Position numbers and translations under genes: made by a program
Assembly (NCBI GenBank): GCA_040385825.1
Contig: JAZKGQ010000008.1
Span: 62,001 to 126,000 of the forward strand
DNA from: JANNNF01 sp040385825
Lineage (GTDB): Bacteria; Pseudomonadota; Alphaproteobacteria; Rhodobacterales; Rhodobacteraceae
DNA: 64,000 nt
Direction of reading: 5' to 3'
The notes under the pieces: model-generated
What the model saw: the letters and a program-made list of their open reading frames with translations, nothing else
Told to the model about the DNA's origin: nothing
The model's database searches: none
In this document: piece by piece, positions 24,245-32,206 of the stretch
Position numbering within the stretch: the stretch's first letter is position 1
How the letters are laid out: each line of letters begins with the position of its first letter

Positions 24245-25252
24245 TCACTGGGCGGGCTTCAGGTCAAGACCTGCGCCAAGGTTGGTGAACTGGGTGGTGT
24301 AGCTGGCCTTGTAGTCCAGATCGGCGGCAACGACGCCCGCATCGACCATCTTCTTGAAGAAGTCCTCGATCTTGGCATCGGTCATCGCCCCGACCCCAAG
24401 CGTCAGACTGTCGCCCGAATCCACGATGCCCTTTTCCTTCATCGCGGCGATGGAATAGGCGATGCCTTCATCGGTCATTTCCGGATTGTCTTTCTTGATC
24501 AGCGCATTGGCCGCTGACGGATCGTTGTAGATGTAATTCGTCCAGCCGATGTTCGACCCTTCGACAAAGCATTTCACCTGTTCGGGCTTCATCGCGACCG
24601 TATCGGCCATCGTCTCGATCGTGGTGGAATAGGCGGTGTAGCCCGCATCGGCGATCAGCCAGACATCGGGTTTCCAGCCGGTTTCCTTTTCGACGAAATA
24701 GGGTTCCGACGACAGATACCCCTGCATTCCCATGTTCTTGTCGGCCACGAAGGGGGCGGAGTTGTAGGTATAGACCTCGCGCTGTTCGGGAGTGAACCCG
24801 TAGGCCTTGATCATCCAGGCATAAAACGTCAGCACCCCCTGATCCGAGATCAGAACCTTGTCCAGCGTCTTCAGTTCCTCGAAGGATTTCACCCGGCCCG
24901 GATGGGTCAGAATGACCTGCGGTTCCTTCTGGAACGCGGTGCCCACAGTGACAATCGGCAAGCCTTCCTGCACGGCGGAAAACGCGTCCAGCATCGACCC
25001 GCCCATGTTGTAGTCGATCTTGCCCGCCAGCATCAGCGCGCGGTTGTTGACCTGCGGCCCCCCCGGCAGAATGGTCACATCCAGCCCGCAGGCCGCATAG
25101 GTGCCATCTGCGACCGCCTGATAGAACCCGCCATGTTCGGCCTGCGCCACCCAGTTGGTGCCAAAGGTGACTTTGGCATTTTCGGCAAGCGCAGGCAGCG
25201 CTGCCATCAGCACCAGCGCCGATGCGCTGGTCAAACGGGCCATGAGGGTCAT
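24245..25252 (-). CDS. ABC transporter substrate-binding protein, NMT1/THI5-like
   Basis: This 335-aa periplasmic protein has a Sec signal (MARLTSASALVLMAALPALA, cleavage before ENAK) and the NMT1/THI5 pattern GTNWVAQAEHGGFYQAVADG, with NNRALMLAGKIDYNMGGS. The family binds pyrimidines such as hydroxymethylpyrimidine or formylaminopyrimidine and similar small ring compounds. It is the first gene of the minus-strand operon that continues with ATPase, permease and the CodA-like deaminase, with a GGAG sequence before the start. Ligand identity remains open. Confidence 0.85.
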   Translation of the reverse strand: MTLMARLTSASALVLMAALPALAENAKVTFGTNWVAQAEHGGFYQAVADGTYAACGLDVTILPGGPQVNNRALMLAGKIDYNMGGSMLDAFSAVQEGLPIVTVGTAFQKEPQVILTHPGRVKSFEELKTLDKVLISDQGVLTFYAWMIKAYGFTPEQREVYTYNSAPFVADKNMGMQGYLSSEPYFVEKETGWKPDVWLIADAGYTAYSTTIETMADTVAMKPEQVKCFVEGSNIGWTNYIYNDPSAANALIKKDNPEMTDEGIAYSIAAMKEKGIVDSGDSLTLGVGAMTDAKIEDFFKKMVDAGVVAADLDYKASYTTQFTNLGAGLDLKPAQ

Positions 25253-25494
25253 CGCAGAAAACTCCTGTCGGGTTGAAGCGGGTTTGATTCTGTTGCCCTC
25301 AGATTAGAGCAGCCGCCCCGGCTGGCGAGGCCGTCAGCCCGGCAAACTGCATCAAACCCGGTCCCTGCCCGCATATGGCTGCATCCCGCCGGGGCATCTG
25401 CATAAATTTTGGGCAACCGCGCCAATCGCGCGTCGCAGGTCTGGTCCCTGCCCCGGCTTTGGCGCAAAATCTGCGGCGACAGATGAGGTGACAG
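25253..25494. promoter_or_regulatory. Divergent promoter region between importer operon and RidA
   Basis: This 242-bp region separates the divergent starts of the binding protein and the RidA gene. It contains an AT-richer patch (GCATAAATTTTGGG around 25400) and a purine-rich GATGAGG before the RidA start. I found no convincing operator palindrome. It must contain both promoters, and a regulator gene for the operon is not nearby. Confidence 0.4.
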
Positions 25495-25887
25495 ATGCGC
25501 AGCCTGACCCCGCCGACGATCACGCCCCCCTTTGCCGCTTATGCCCACGGGGTCGAGGTTCCGGCGCCCGCGCGGTTCGTGCTGACCTCGGGGCAGTTGG
25601 GCCTGGCCCCCGATGGCACGGTTGCAGCGGATGCCCGCGCGCAGGCCGACCAGTGCTTTGCCAATTGCACGGCGATCCTGGCCGAGGCCGGGATGGGACC
25701 GGCCGATGCGGTGCGCATCAACGCCTTTGTCACCGACCGCGCCCACATGCCTGCCTACATGGCGGCGCGGGACGCCTGGCTGGCGGGGGTGGACCGGCTG
25801 CCCGCCTCGACCCTGGTGATCGTGTCCGGCTTTACCCGGCCAGAGTTTGTGGTGGAGGTAGAGGTGACCGCCGCCCGCCAAGCCTGA
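25495..25887 (+). CDS. RidA-family protein, divergent from the N-heterocycle operon
   Basis: This 130-aa RidA-fold protein has RFVLTSGQLGLAPDG, the Q-CFANCTAILAEAGM core and the catalytic arginine in AVRINAFVTDR. The C-terminus VVEVEVTAARQA matches the family. It is transcribed away from the importer/deaminase operon with a likely shared control region. RidA proteins clear reactive enamine or imine products or act as dedicated deaminases, as RutC does in pyrimidine catabolism. This supports a nitrogen-compound pathway here. Confidence 0.83.
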   Translation: MRSLTPPTITPPFAAYAHGVEVPAPARFVLTSGQLGLAPDGTVAADARAQADQCFANCTAILAEAGMGPADAVRINAFVTDRAHMPAYMAARDAWLAGVDRLPASTLVIVSGFTRPEFVVEVEVTAARQA

Positions 25888-25962
25888 CCCTGCCCGCGTC
25901 TGCCAAAGACCCGCGCCTTGCAAGACGCCTGCGCGCCAGAGCCTGAACCGCCTTGGCCCGCC

Positions 25963-27411
25963 CTAGTCGTCCTTGTTCAACAGCCCGTATTTGCGCAGCT
26001 TCACATACAGCGATTGCCGCGACAGGCTTAGCATGTCAGCCGCCGCCACCCGGTTGTTCCGGGTCAGTTCCAGCGCCGTTTCAATGCACATCTTTTCAAT
26101 GACATCAGTGGTTTCGGCCACAATGTCGCGCAGGGTGCTGGCGCCCACCAGTTCCATCACGTTGCGCATGCCGTCTTCCTGCACGCCCTGCGCGGGACGG
26201 CGGATCGCCTCGGCGCGGCTGGCGTCGCGCACCACCAGCACCAGCACCGGGTTCGGACGGTCGTTCAGCCAGCTTGCCGACAGTTCCACCGCGATCTGCC
26301 CCGAAAAGTCGGTCGTCAGCCGCGTCGCATAAAGCCGCAACTGCCCGGTGCGTTTGACATTGTCCAGCAGCACCCGCAGGTCGACCTCGCCGCGCGCCAG
26401 ATACTCGGCCAGCGACCGGCCCCGCACCGACGACAGGTTGGCCGCATCGGTCAGGTTCAGGAACGCCTCATTGGCAGACCGGATCACGCCGTCAGGGTCG
26501 GTGAACACGATGCCGTCCACCCCTTCGTGGTACAGCCGCTGCATGTGGTCGACCAGATCGTCGCCCGCCGCACTGGCCTGTTCGGCCGCGTCCAGCTGGC
26601 ACAGCACGATCCGCTCGCCCGCCGCACGGAACACGGTGGGGGTCACCAGCACCTTGCGCTGCGACCGGCGCGCGATCAGCTCGATCGGGCCTTGCGGCTC
26701 GCCGCCTGCGGACCCCGACAGGCTGTCCAGAAATTCGCCCCGCCTGCGGCCTTCAAATTCCTGCGCCACCGTGGCCCCGATCAACTCGGCCCGGCTGCCG
26801 CCCAGAACCAGCGCCGCTGCCGGGTTCAGGTCGCTGATGCGCCCGGTCGCCATCGACACCAGCACGATGGGATCGCGCGAAATCTCCATCAGCACGCGGT
26901 AGCGGGTATCGGCCTCGCGCTGCGCCTCGTAATCGCGTTCCAGCGCCAGCTGGGCCGCCACAAGCTGTTGCTGAACCTCGGCAATCGGCAGCAGATCGCG
27001 GCCCAGCATCAGGATGCTGTCATCCTGCGCAATGTGATGCAGCGAATAGCGCACCGGAAAATCCCAGCTGCCCCGGTCGTTGTCCCGGTCACTGTTGCGG
27101 TCACTCGACCTGTCGATGTGGTTCAGTTCGACCGCCAGCGTGCCACGACCGGGTTTGCCCATGTCGGCAAGCCGCGCCTCGAACTTGCGCCGGCTTTCCT
27201 CGGTCAGCAGGTCATGCAGCGGCGCGCCTTCCCAATCGGTCAACTGCCCGAACAGCCGGTGCCCCGGATTGACCAGAACCGACACCACTCGGCGCGACCG
27301 GTCGACCAGCAGGGCAATATCCGACGCAGTTGCCAGAATCTCGCTCAGCAGTTCCGGCGCGATCAGCGGAACCTTTCCGGCATTCAAAAGATGTCGCCCA
27401 TCGGTTATCAC
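25963..27411 (-). CDS. ppsR: Photosynthesis repressor PpsR/CrtJ
   Basis: This PpsR-family redox- and oxygen-responsive repressor controls bacteriochlorophyll, carotenoid and antenna genes. The product, 482 aa from a GTG at 27411, has an N-terminal PAS-like domain, a Q-rich linker (IAEVQQQLVAAQLALERDYEAQ), PAS1 (about 180-290) and PAS2 (about 310-420). A C-terminal Fis-type helix-turn-helix NNRVAAADMLSLSRQSLYVK follows. A GTG at 27453 would add 14 unlikely residues. Three 12-nt tandem repeats at 27075-27110 add an acidic/basic SSDR-NSDR-DNDR stretch near residues 101-112. It lies downstream of ppaA. Confidence 0.92.
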   Translation of the reverse strand: MITDGRHLLNAGKVPLIAPELLSEILATASDIALLVDRSRRVVSVLVNPGHRLFGQLTDWEGAPLHDLLTEESRRKFEARLADMGKPGRGTLAVELNHIDRSSDRNSDRDNDRGSWDFPVRYSLHHIAQDDSILMLGRDLLPIAEVQQQLVAAQLALERDYEAQREADTRYRVLMEISRDPIVLVSMATGRISDLNPAAALVLGGSRAELIGATVAQEFEGRRRGEFLDSLSGSAGGEPQGPIELIARRSQRKVLVTPTVFRAAGERIVLCQLDAAEQASAAGDDLVDHMQRLYHEGVDGIVFTDPDGVIRSANEAFLNLTDAANLSSVRGRSLAEYLARGEVDLRVLLDNVKRTGQLRLYATRLTTDFSGQIAVELSASWLNDRPNPVLVLVVRDASRAEAIRRPAQGVQEDGMRNVMELVGASTLRDIVAETTDVIEKMCIETALELTRNNRVAAADMLSLSRQSLYVKLRKYGLLNKDD

Positions 27412-27459
27412 GGCAGTACCGCACCCTTCGCCGCCCGTCCCGCCGGGACGCACGCTGTG

Positions 27460-28302
27460 TTACACGCGCTCCGTTGCGCAAGACGCCGCAGGACCAAGTC
27501 CCAGCGTCCGAAGGGCAAGGCCAACATCATTGGTCGCAAGGTCCGCCCCTGTTGCCGCCCCCAAGTCCATCACCTTTTCCATCGCCGCCCCGCCAACTGC
27601 AACCTGCATCTGGCCATCTGTCAACGATTTCAGCAGTTTTATCATATTTCGGGCGCAAGCAAGCCTGCCCTGCCCCCCGACCGACACCATAGCACCGTCA
27701 AAGCGACGATTGCGCAACAATGCCGTGACCTCGGCCGCTGTCGGCTGCAAGGCCAGACAGACCGAAACCCCCCTTCGCCGCAACTGGCTGGTCAGCACCA
27801 CAGCGCCCAGGGTGTGCTGGTCATCGCCCGCCACCGTCACCAGAACTGCCGCCTGCCGTGCGGGGGCCAGGCTGCGCGGCGCGCAGGCTTCGGCGCCCCG
27901 GCCCGTCATGGCCTCGCGCACAAGGGCCTGCAACCGGGCGCTGGCCATGCTGACCTGGGCAAAGGACAGATCGTCGTCCTCCCACCCCTGGCCCAGACAG
28001 CGGGCGGCCTGCGGGACATGGCGGTCGACCAGATCGGCACAGCCGATCCGGGCCAGGCGCAGGTCGGCCTGAAGGGCAGCCAACCCTTGGCCGTCGTTGC
28101 GGCGCAGATGCGCCATCAGCGCGGCGGCAAAGCGCGCGCAGGCCTGACCGTCTGCTGCGGCATGTGCAGCGGCGTCCGTACGGGCCTCGCGCGCGGCAAG
28201 CTGCGCCACCGCCGCCGCAGCCAGCCAGGCCACATTGCCCCGCCCCGCCCCCGGCGCGGCGCTGTCGTCCTGCTGCGCCGTGTTCGTCCGGCTTACAAAC
28301 AT
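27460..28302 (-). CDS. ppaA: Cobalamin-binding regulator PpaA/AerR
   Basis: This 280-aa protein is the PpaA/AerR-type partner of PpsR. A helical N-terminal half (ACARFAAALMAHLRRNDGQGL onward) is followed by a Rossmann-like B12-binding domain (AVLVTVAGDDQHTLGAVVL, RFDGAMVSVGG, QVAVGGAAMEKV). In purple bacteria it modulates PpsR/CrtJ in response to light through cobalamin. The start at 28302 has GGGGAGGA upstream; the longer frame beyond is promoter DNA. It is immediately followed by ppsR, so the antirepressor and repressor are co-transcribed and divergent from bchF. Confidence 0.88.
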   Translation of the reverse strand: MFVSRTNTAQQDDSAAPGAGRGNVAWLAAAAVAQLAAREARTDAAAHAAADGQACARFAAALMAHLRRNDGQGLAALQADLRLARIGCADLVDRHVPQAARCLGQGWEDDDLSFAQVSMASARLQALVREAMTGRGAEACAPRSLAPARQAAVLVTVAGDDQHTLGAVVLTSQLRRRGVSVCLALQPTAAEVTALLRNRRFDGAMVSVGGQGRLACARNMIKLLKSLTDGQMQVAVGGAAMEKVMDLGAATGADLATNDVGLALRTLGLGPAASCATERV

Positions 28303-28458
28303 TCCGTCCTCCCCGAAATGGGACAGAACCAACCGGCCCACCCCGACGCGACCCGACATGGCACCTGACGTTCCCGCCGAAGTGCCCGCCCGACTCAGGC
28401 TTGATGCGCATTGGCACCAGACATCTTGCCGCAAGACTGTCAGCGCAGCAGGAATAAA

Positions 28459-28476
28459 TGTCAAAGATATTTGACA
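28459..28476. promoter_or_regulatory. PpsR/CrtJ box 1
   Basis: TGTCAAAGATATTTGACA matches TGT-N12-ACA and is nearly palindromic. It lies 157 nt upstream of the ppaA start codon and about 200 nt upstream of bchF. It may serve autoregulation of ppaA-ppsR or cooperative binding with box 2. Confidence 0.75.
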
Positions 28477-28597
28477 CTCTGACCAAGCCTGGCACGCCGC
28501 GCCGCAATGAATGGCTGATTTCACCCGACAAACCGCTTGATACCGCCTTTTCAGCACCAAAGCCGCCTCAGCGCGCGCCGCGCGTGACGCATAAATG

Positions 28598-28615
28598 TGT
28601 AAGTTTATGTTGACA
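28598..28615. promoter_or_regulatory. PpsR/CrtJ box 2 overlapping the bchF -35
   Basis: TGTAAGTTTATGTTGACA matches TGT-N12-ACA. Its right half is the TTGACA of the probable bchF promoter, so occupancy would directly block RNA polymerase. The palindrome is imperfect, which fits cooperative binding with box 1. Confidence 0.75.
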
Positions 28616-28675
28616 CTTGCCACCGCCCGGATACCGTAAGCCATCGACACCCGCCAGAATGGGGCACCCCGGTCA

Positions 28676-29176
28676 ATGATGACGCGCCCACAGACCCCCG
28701 CCCGCAAACGGCTGTACACCGCAGAACAGCGCCTGCGCCGCGATGCCTCGCGCTGGACGCTGGTGCAGGGCCTGCTGGCCCCCTTGCAGTTTCTGGCCTT
28801 CGGGGTTTCGCTGATCCTGGTGCTGCGGTTCCTGCTGACCGGCGACGGATATGCCGCCGCCACCGTGTCAATCCTGATCAAGACCGGGTTTCTGTATCTG
28901 ATCATGGTCACCGGGGCGATCTGGGAAAAGGCGGTGTTCGGGCAGTATCTGTTCGCGCCGGCGTTCTTCTGGGAAGACCTGTTCAGCTTTGCCGTCATCG
29001 GGTTGCACAGCGCCTATCTGTGGGCACTGTGGGCGGGGGCGCTGTCGCCGGGCGGGCTGATGCTGCTCGCGCTGGCGGCCTATGCGACCTATCTGGTGAA
29101 CGCGGGCCAGTTCTTGTGGAAGCTGCGGCTGGCCCGGCTGGATGTGGCGCAACCGGATGCGGGGGTTGTGGCATGA
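28676..29176 (+). CDS. bchF: 2-vinyl bacteriochlorophyllide hydratase BchF
   Basis: This 166-aa membrane enzyme hydrates the C3-vinyl group to hydroxyethyl during bacteriochlorophyll a synthesis. BchF features include RKRLYTAEQRLRRDASRWTLVQGLLAP (in parts RKRLYTAEQRLRRD and ASRWTLVQGLLAP), then four hydrophobic segments and EKAVFGQYLFAPAFFWEDLFS. The length agrees with the family. It begins the long bch-puh operon and its stop overlaps the bchN start (ATGA). An adjacent second ATG at 28679 is an equal start candidate. Confidence 0.93.
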   Translation: MMTRPQTPARKRLYTAEQRLRRDASRWTLVQGLLAPLQFLAFGVSLILVLRFLLTGDGYAAATVSILIKTGFLYLIMVTGAIWEKAVFGQYLFAPAFFWEDLFSFAVIGLHSAYLWALWAGALSPGGLMLLALAAYATYLVNAGQFLWKLRLARLDVAQPDAGVVA

Positions 29177-30477
29177 GCCTGGACCTGACCGCCCCCATCA
29201 TATCAGCCGCAACCCTGCCCGCACGCGGCTGCCGCGACACGCCGGTCCTGAAACAGCGCGGTCAGCGCGAGGTGTTCTGCGGGCTGACCGGCATCATCTG
29301 GCTGCACCGCAAGATGCAGGACGCGTTCTTTCTGGTGGTGGGCAGCCGCACCTGCGCCCATCTGCTGCAAGCCGCCGCTGGCGTGATGATCTTTGCCGAA
29401 CCCCGCTTTGGCACCGCCATCCTTGAGGAAAAGGATCTGGCGGGCCTTGCCGATGCCAACACGGAACTTGACCGCGAGGTGGCCCGCCTGCTGGCGCGCC
29501 GCCCTGACATCAGGCAGTTGTTCCTTGTAGGCTCCTGCCCGTCCGAGGTGATCAAGCTGGACCTCGCGCGTGCCGCGGAACGGCTGTCGGGCCTGCATGC
29601 CCCACATGTGCGGGTCTATAATTACTCGGGGTCCGGCATCGAGACGACCTTCACCCAGGGCGAGGATGCCTGCCTTGCGGCAATGGTGCCCGCCCTGCCG
29701 CAGACCACGGCGCGCGAATTGCTGGTGGTTGGCGCGCTGCCCGATGTGGTGGAAGATCAGTGCCTGTCGCTGCTGTCGGCCATGGGCATAGGGCCGGTGC
29801 AGATGCTGCCCGCGCGGCGGTCTGCCGACCTGCCCGCCGTTGGCGCGAACACCGTCTTTGCGCTGGTGCAGCCGTTCCTTGGCGACACTCATGCCGCCCT
29901 GACCCGTCGCGGCGCGCGCCATCTGCCCGCCCCCTTTCCGTTTGGCGAGGAAGGCACGACTGCCTGGCTGCGGGCTGTAGCCTTTGAATTCGGCGTGCCC
30001 GCCGATCTGTTCGACCAGGTGACCGCCGCCCCCCGCGCCCGCGCCAGCCGCGCTGTCGCCGCCCATGCGGCAACCCTGCGGGACAAATCGGTGTTCTTCT
30101 TTCCCGACAGCCAGCTTGAAATCCCCCTCGCCCGGTTCCTGACCCGCGAATGCGGCATGACGGCGATCGAGGTCGGCACCCCCTTCCTGCACACCGGCAT
30201 CGTGGGGCCGGACCTTGATCTGCTGACCGAGGGCCCGGTGATTTCCGAAGGCCAGGACGTGGACCTGCAACTGGACCGTGCCCGCGCCGCCCGGCCTGAC
30301 CTGACGATCTGCGGTCTTGGCCTTGCCAACCCGCTGGAGGCTGAAGGCCTGTCGACCAAATGGGCCATCGAGCTGGTCTTTACCCCGGTGCATTTCTACG
30401 AACAGGCCGGCGATCTGGCGGGGCTGTTCAGCCGCCCCCTGCGCCGCCGGGCGCTGCTGGACAGGGGGGCCGCATGA
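29173..30477 (+). CDS. bchN: Light-independent protochlorophyllide reductase subunit N
   Basis: This 434-aa BchN is half of the nitrogenase-like NB catalytic component that reduces ring D of protochlorophyllide without light. The cluster-ligand cysteines are at residues 36 (EVFCGL), 61 (SRTCAH) and 122 (GSCPSE), matching the three Cys ligands of the family. VYNYSGSGIETTFTQGED forms part of the substrate side. It overlaps bchF by 4 nt and is separated from bchB by a 172-nt spacer carrying a palindromic repeat element, an unusual interruption for subunits of one complex. Confidence 0.95.
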   Translation: MSLDLTAPIISAATLPARGCRDTPVLKQRGQREVFCGLTGIIWLHRKMQDAFFLVVGSRTCAHLLQAAAGVMIFAEPRFGTAILEEKDLAGLADANTELDREVARLLARRPDIRQLFLVGSCPSEVIKLDLARAAERLSGLHAPHVRVYNYSGSGIETTFTQGEDACLAAMVPALPQTTARELLVVGALPDVVEDQCLSLLSAMGIGPVQMLPARRSADLPAVGANTVFALVQPFLGDTHAALTRRGARHLPAPFPFGEEGTTAWLRAVAFEFGVPADLFDQVTAAPRARASRAVAAHAATLRDKSVFFFPDSQLEIPLARFLTRECGMTAIEVGTPFLHTGIVGPDLDLLTEGPVISEGQDVDLQLDRARAARPDLTICGLGLANPLEAEGLSTKWAIELVFTPVHFYEQAGDLAGLFSRPLRRRALLDRGAA

Positions 30478-30492
30478 CCATGTTGCGTGCCA

Positions 30493-30622
30493 GCCCCCCC
30501 TCCCCAGCCCTCCCCCACAAGGGGGGAGGGAGGCGTGGGTTCTGCGCCGTTGCATCCAGTGCCACCGCCACGAAAGGGGCGCCTCCCTCCCCCCGCGTGG
30601 GGGAGGGCTGGGGTGGGGGGGC
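30493..30622. repeat. BIME-like paired palindromic repeat between bchN and bchB
   Basis: Left arm 30493-30535 and right arm 30580-30622 are near-perfect inverted copies of about 43 nt around a 44-nt centre. Each arm itself holds a CCCTCCCCC/GGGGGAGGG-type stem, giving a cloverleaf-like potential. This resembles paired REP elements. It lies inside the operon and contains no gene. Confidence 0.78.
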
Positions 30623-30649
30623 GACGCCACCTTACACAGGGGGCACGCC

Positions 30650-32206
30650 ATGAAGCTGACGCTCTGGACCTATGAAGGCCCGCCCCATGTGGGGGCCATG
30701 CGCGTCGCCACGGGGATGCGCGGCCTGCACTATGTGCTGCACGCGCCGCAGGGCGACACCTATGCCGACCTGCTGTTCACCATGATCGAACGCCGCAACC
30801 ACCGCCCGCCTGTTACCTACACCACCTTTCAAGCCCGCGATCTGGGCGGCGATACTGCCAACCTGTTCAAATCCGCGGTCCGCGACGCCTATGCCAGGTT
30901 CAAGCCACAGGCGATGATCGTGGGCGCGTCCTGCACCGCCGAGCTGATCCAGGACGATCCCGCTGGTCTGGCCGAGGCTTTGGGCCTGCCGATTCCGGTG
31001 ATCGGCCTCGATCTGCCCAGCTATCAGCGCAAGGAAAACTTCGGCGCGGATGAGACGTTCCTGCAGATCGTCCGCGCGCTGGCGCGGCCGATGGCGCGCA
31101 CGGATGCCATCACCTGCAACCTGCTCGGCGCCACCGGCCTTGGCTTCCGGCACCGCGATGACGTGACCGAGGTGACCCAGCTGCTGGCGCTGATGGGCAT
31201 TGCGGTCAACGTCTGCGCGCCGATGGGATCATCCCCCGCCGACATCGCCCGCATGGGGGCCGCGCATTTCAACGTGCTGCTGTACCCCGAAACCGGCGAG
31301 TCTGCCGCGCGGTATCTGGAACAGAAGCTGGGGCAACCTTATACCAAAGTGGTGCCCGTCGGCGTCGGTGCCACGCGCGATTTTCTGCATGAAGTCGCGG
31401 GCTTGACGGGTGTTTCTGCCAAAGTGGATGAAGCGGGCCTGCGTCTGCCCTGGTGGTCGGCTTCGGTCGATTCAACCTATCTGACCGGCAAGCGGGTCTT
31501 CGTGTTCGGCGATGCCACCCATGTCATCGCCGCCGCCCGCATTGCCGCGATCGAGATCGGGTTCGAAGTGGTCGGCATGGGCTGCTTCAACCGCGAATAT
31601 GCAAGGCCGATGCGCGCGGCCGCCAAGGCCTACGGGCTGGAGGCGCTGATCACCGACGATTATCTGGAGGTGGAGGCCGAGATCGCCCGCCTTGCCCCCG
31701 AACTGATCCTTGGCACGCAGATGGAGCGCCACATCGGCAAGCGTCTGGGCATCCCTTGCGCCGTGATCTCGTCCCCCGTGCATGTGCAGGATTTCCCGGC
31801 GCGCTACAGCCCGCAGATGGGGTTTGAAGGCGCGAATGTGATTTTCGACACCTGGATTCATCCGCTGGTGATGGGGCTGGAGGAACATCTGCTGACCATG
31901 TTCCGCGAGGACTTCGAGTTTCACGATGAGGCCGGGGCCAGCCATCACGGGGCAAGCCATCATGAGGCCAAGACGGTGGACCGTTTTGATGAGGCTGATG
32001 TCGGAGCCTCCGGCGGGGATATTTCAGAACAGATGATGCCGCAAGATCTGCATTGGCAGCCCGCAGCCGAGCAGGAGTTGAAGAAGATCCCGTTCTTTGT
32101 GCGCGGGAAAGCCAGGCGCAATACCGAAAGCTATGCCGCGTCAAAGGGCGTTTCGGCGATTTCGGTGGAAACGCTGTATGAGGCGAAGGCATATCATGCG
32201 CGATGA
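30650..32206 (+). CDS. bchB: Light-independent protochlorophyllide reductase subunit B
   Basis: This 518-aa BchB pairs with BchN to hold the [4Fe-4S] cluster and protochlorophyllide. Asp36 (PQGDTYAD) is at the position of the unusual aspartate cluster ligand, and the core contains GASCTAELIQDD and MGCFNREYARPM. The C-terminal PWxPAAEQELKKIPFFVRGKAR-type domain is intact. Between core and C-terminal domain is a His-rich linker whose residues GASGGDISEQMM are encoded by a copy of the intergenic GATATTT...CAGATGAT repeat, in frame. The ATG at 30650 starts the usual MKLTLWTYEGPPH. It overlaps bchH by 11 nt. Confidence 0.95.
   Translation: MKLTLWTYEGPPHVGAMRVATGMRGLHYVLHAPQGDTYADLLFTMIERRNHRPPVTYTTFQARDLGGDTANLFKSAVRDAYARFKPQAMIVGASCTAELIQDDPAGLAEALGLPIPVIGLDLPSYQRKENFGADETFLQIVRALARPMARTDAITCNLLGATGLGFRHRDDVTEVTQLLALMGIAVNVCAPMGSSPADIARMGAAHFNVLLYPETGESAARYLEQKLGQPYTKVVPVGVGATRDFLHEVAGLTGVSAKVDEAGLRLPWWSASVDSTYLTGKRVFVFGDATHVIAAARIAAIEIGFEVVGMGCFNREYARPMRAAAKAYGLEALITDDYLEVEAEIARLAPELILGTQMERHIGKRLGIPCAVISSPVHVQDFPARYSPQMGFEGANVIFDTWIHPLVMGLEEHLLTMFREDFEFHDEAGASHHGASHHEAKTVDRFDEADVGASGGDISEQMMPQDLHWQPAAEQELKKIPFFVRGKARRNTESYAASKGVSAISVETLYEAKAYHAR
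32016..32037 (+). repeat. GATATTT..GAACAGATGAT repeat (copy 4) inside bchB
   Basis: The 22-nt unit of 7955-7976 recurs here with two adjacent changes (CA for AT after GATATTT). It is preceded by GAGCCTCCGGCGGG, a GC flank like those at intergenic copies. It lies in the linker-coding part of bchB and keeps the frame open. Confidence 0.7.

Larger units (their letters stand above)
28303..28675. promoter_or_regulatory. Divergent ppaA-ppsR / bchF control region
   Basis: This 373-bp non-coding region separates ppaA (minus) and bchF (plus). It carries two TGT-N12-ACA motifs (annotated separately) about 139 bp apart. The bchF-proximal one overlaps a TTGACA -35 hexamer (28610-28615), with TACCGT 16 bp further on as a weak -10. 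I see no other gene in the region. Confidence 0.75.

Noticed and set aside
30493..30622. Possible CRISPR or tandem repeat in the G/C-rich bchN-bchB spacer
   Set aside because: There are only two arms and they are inverted, not direct, with no spacer series. It is a palindromic element instead.
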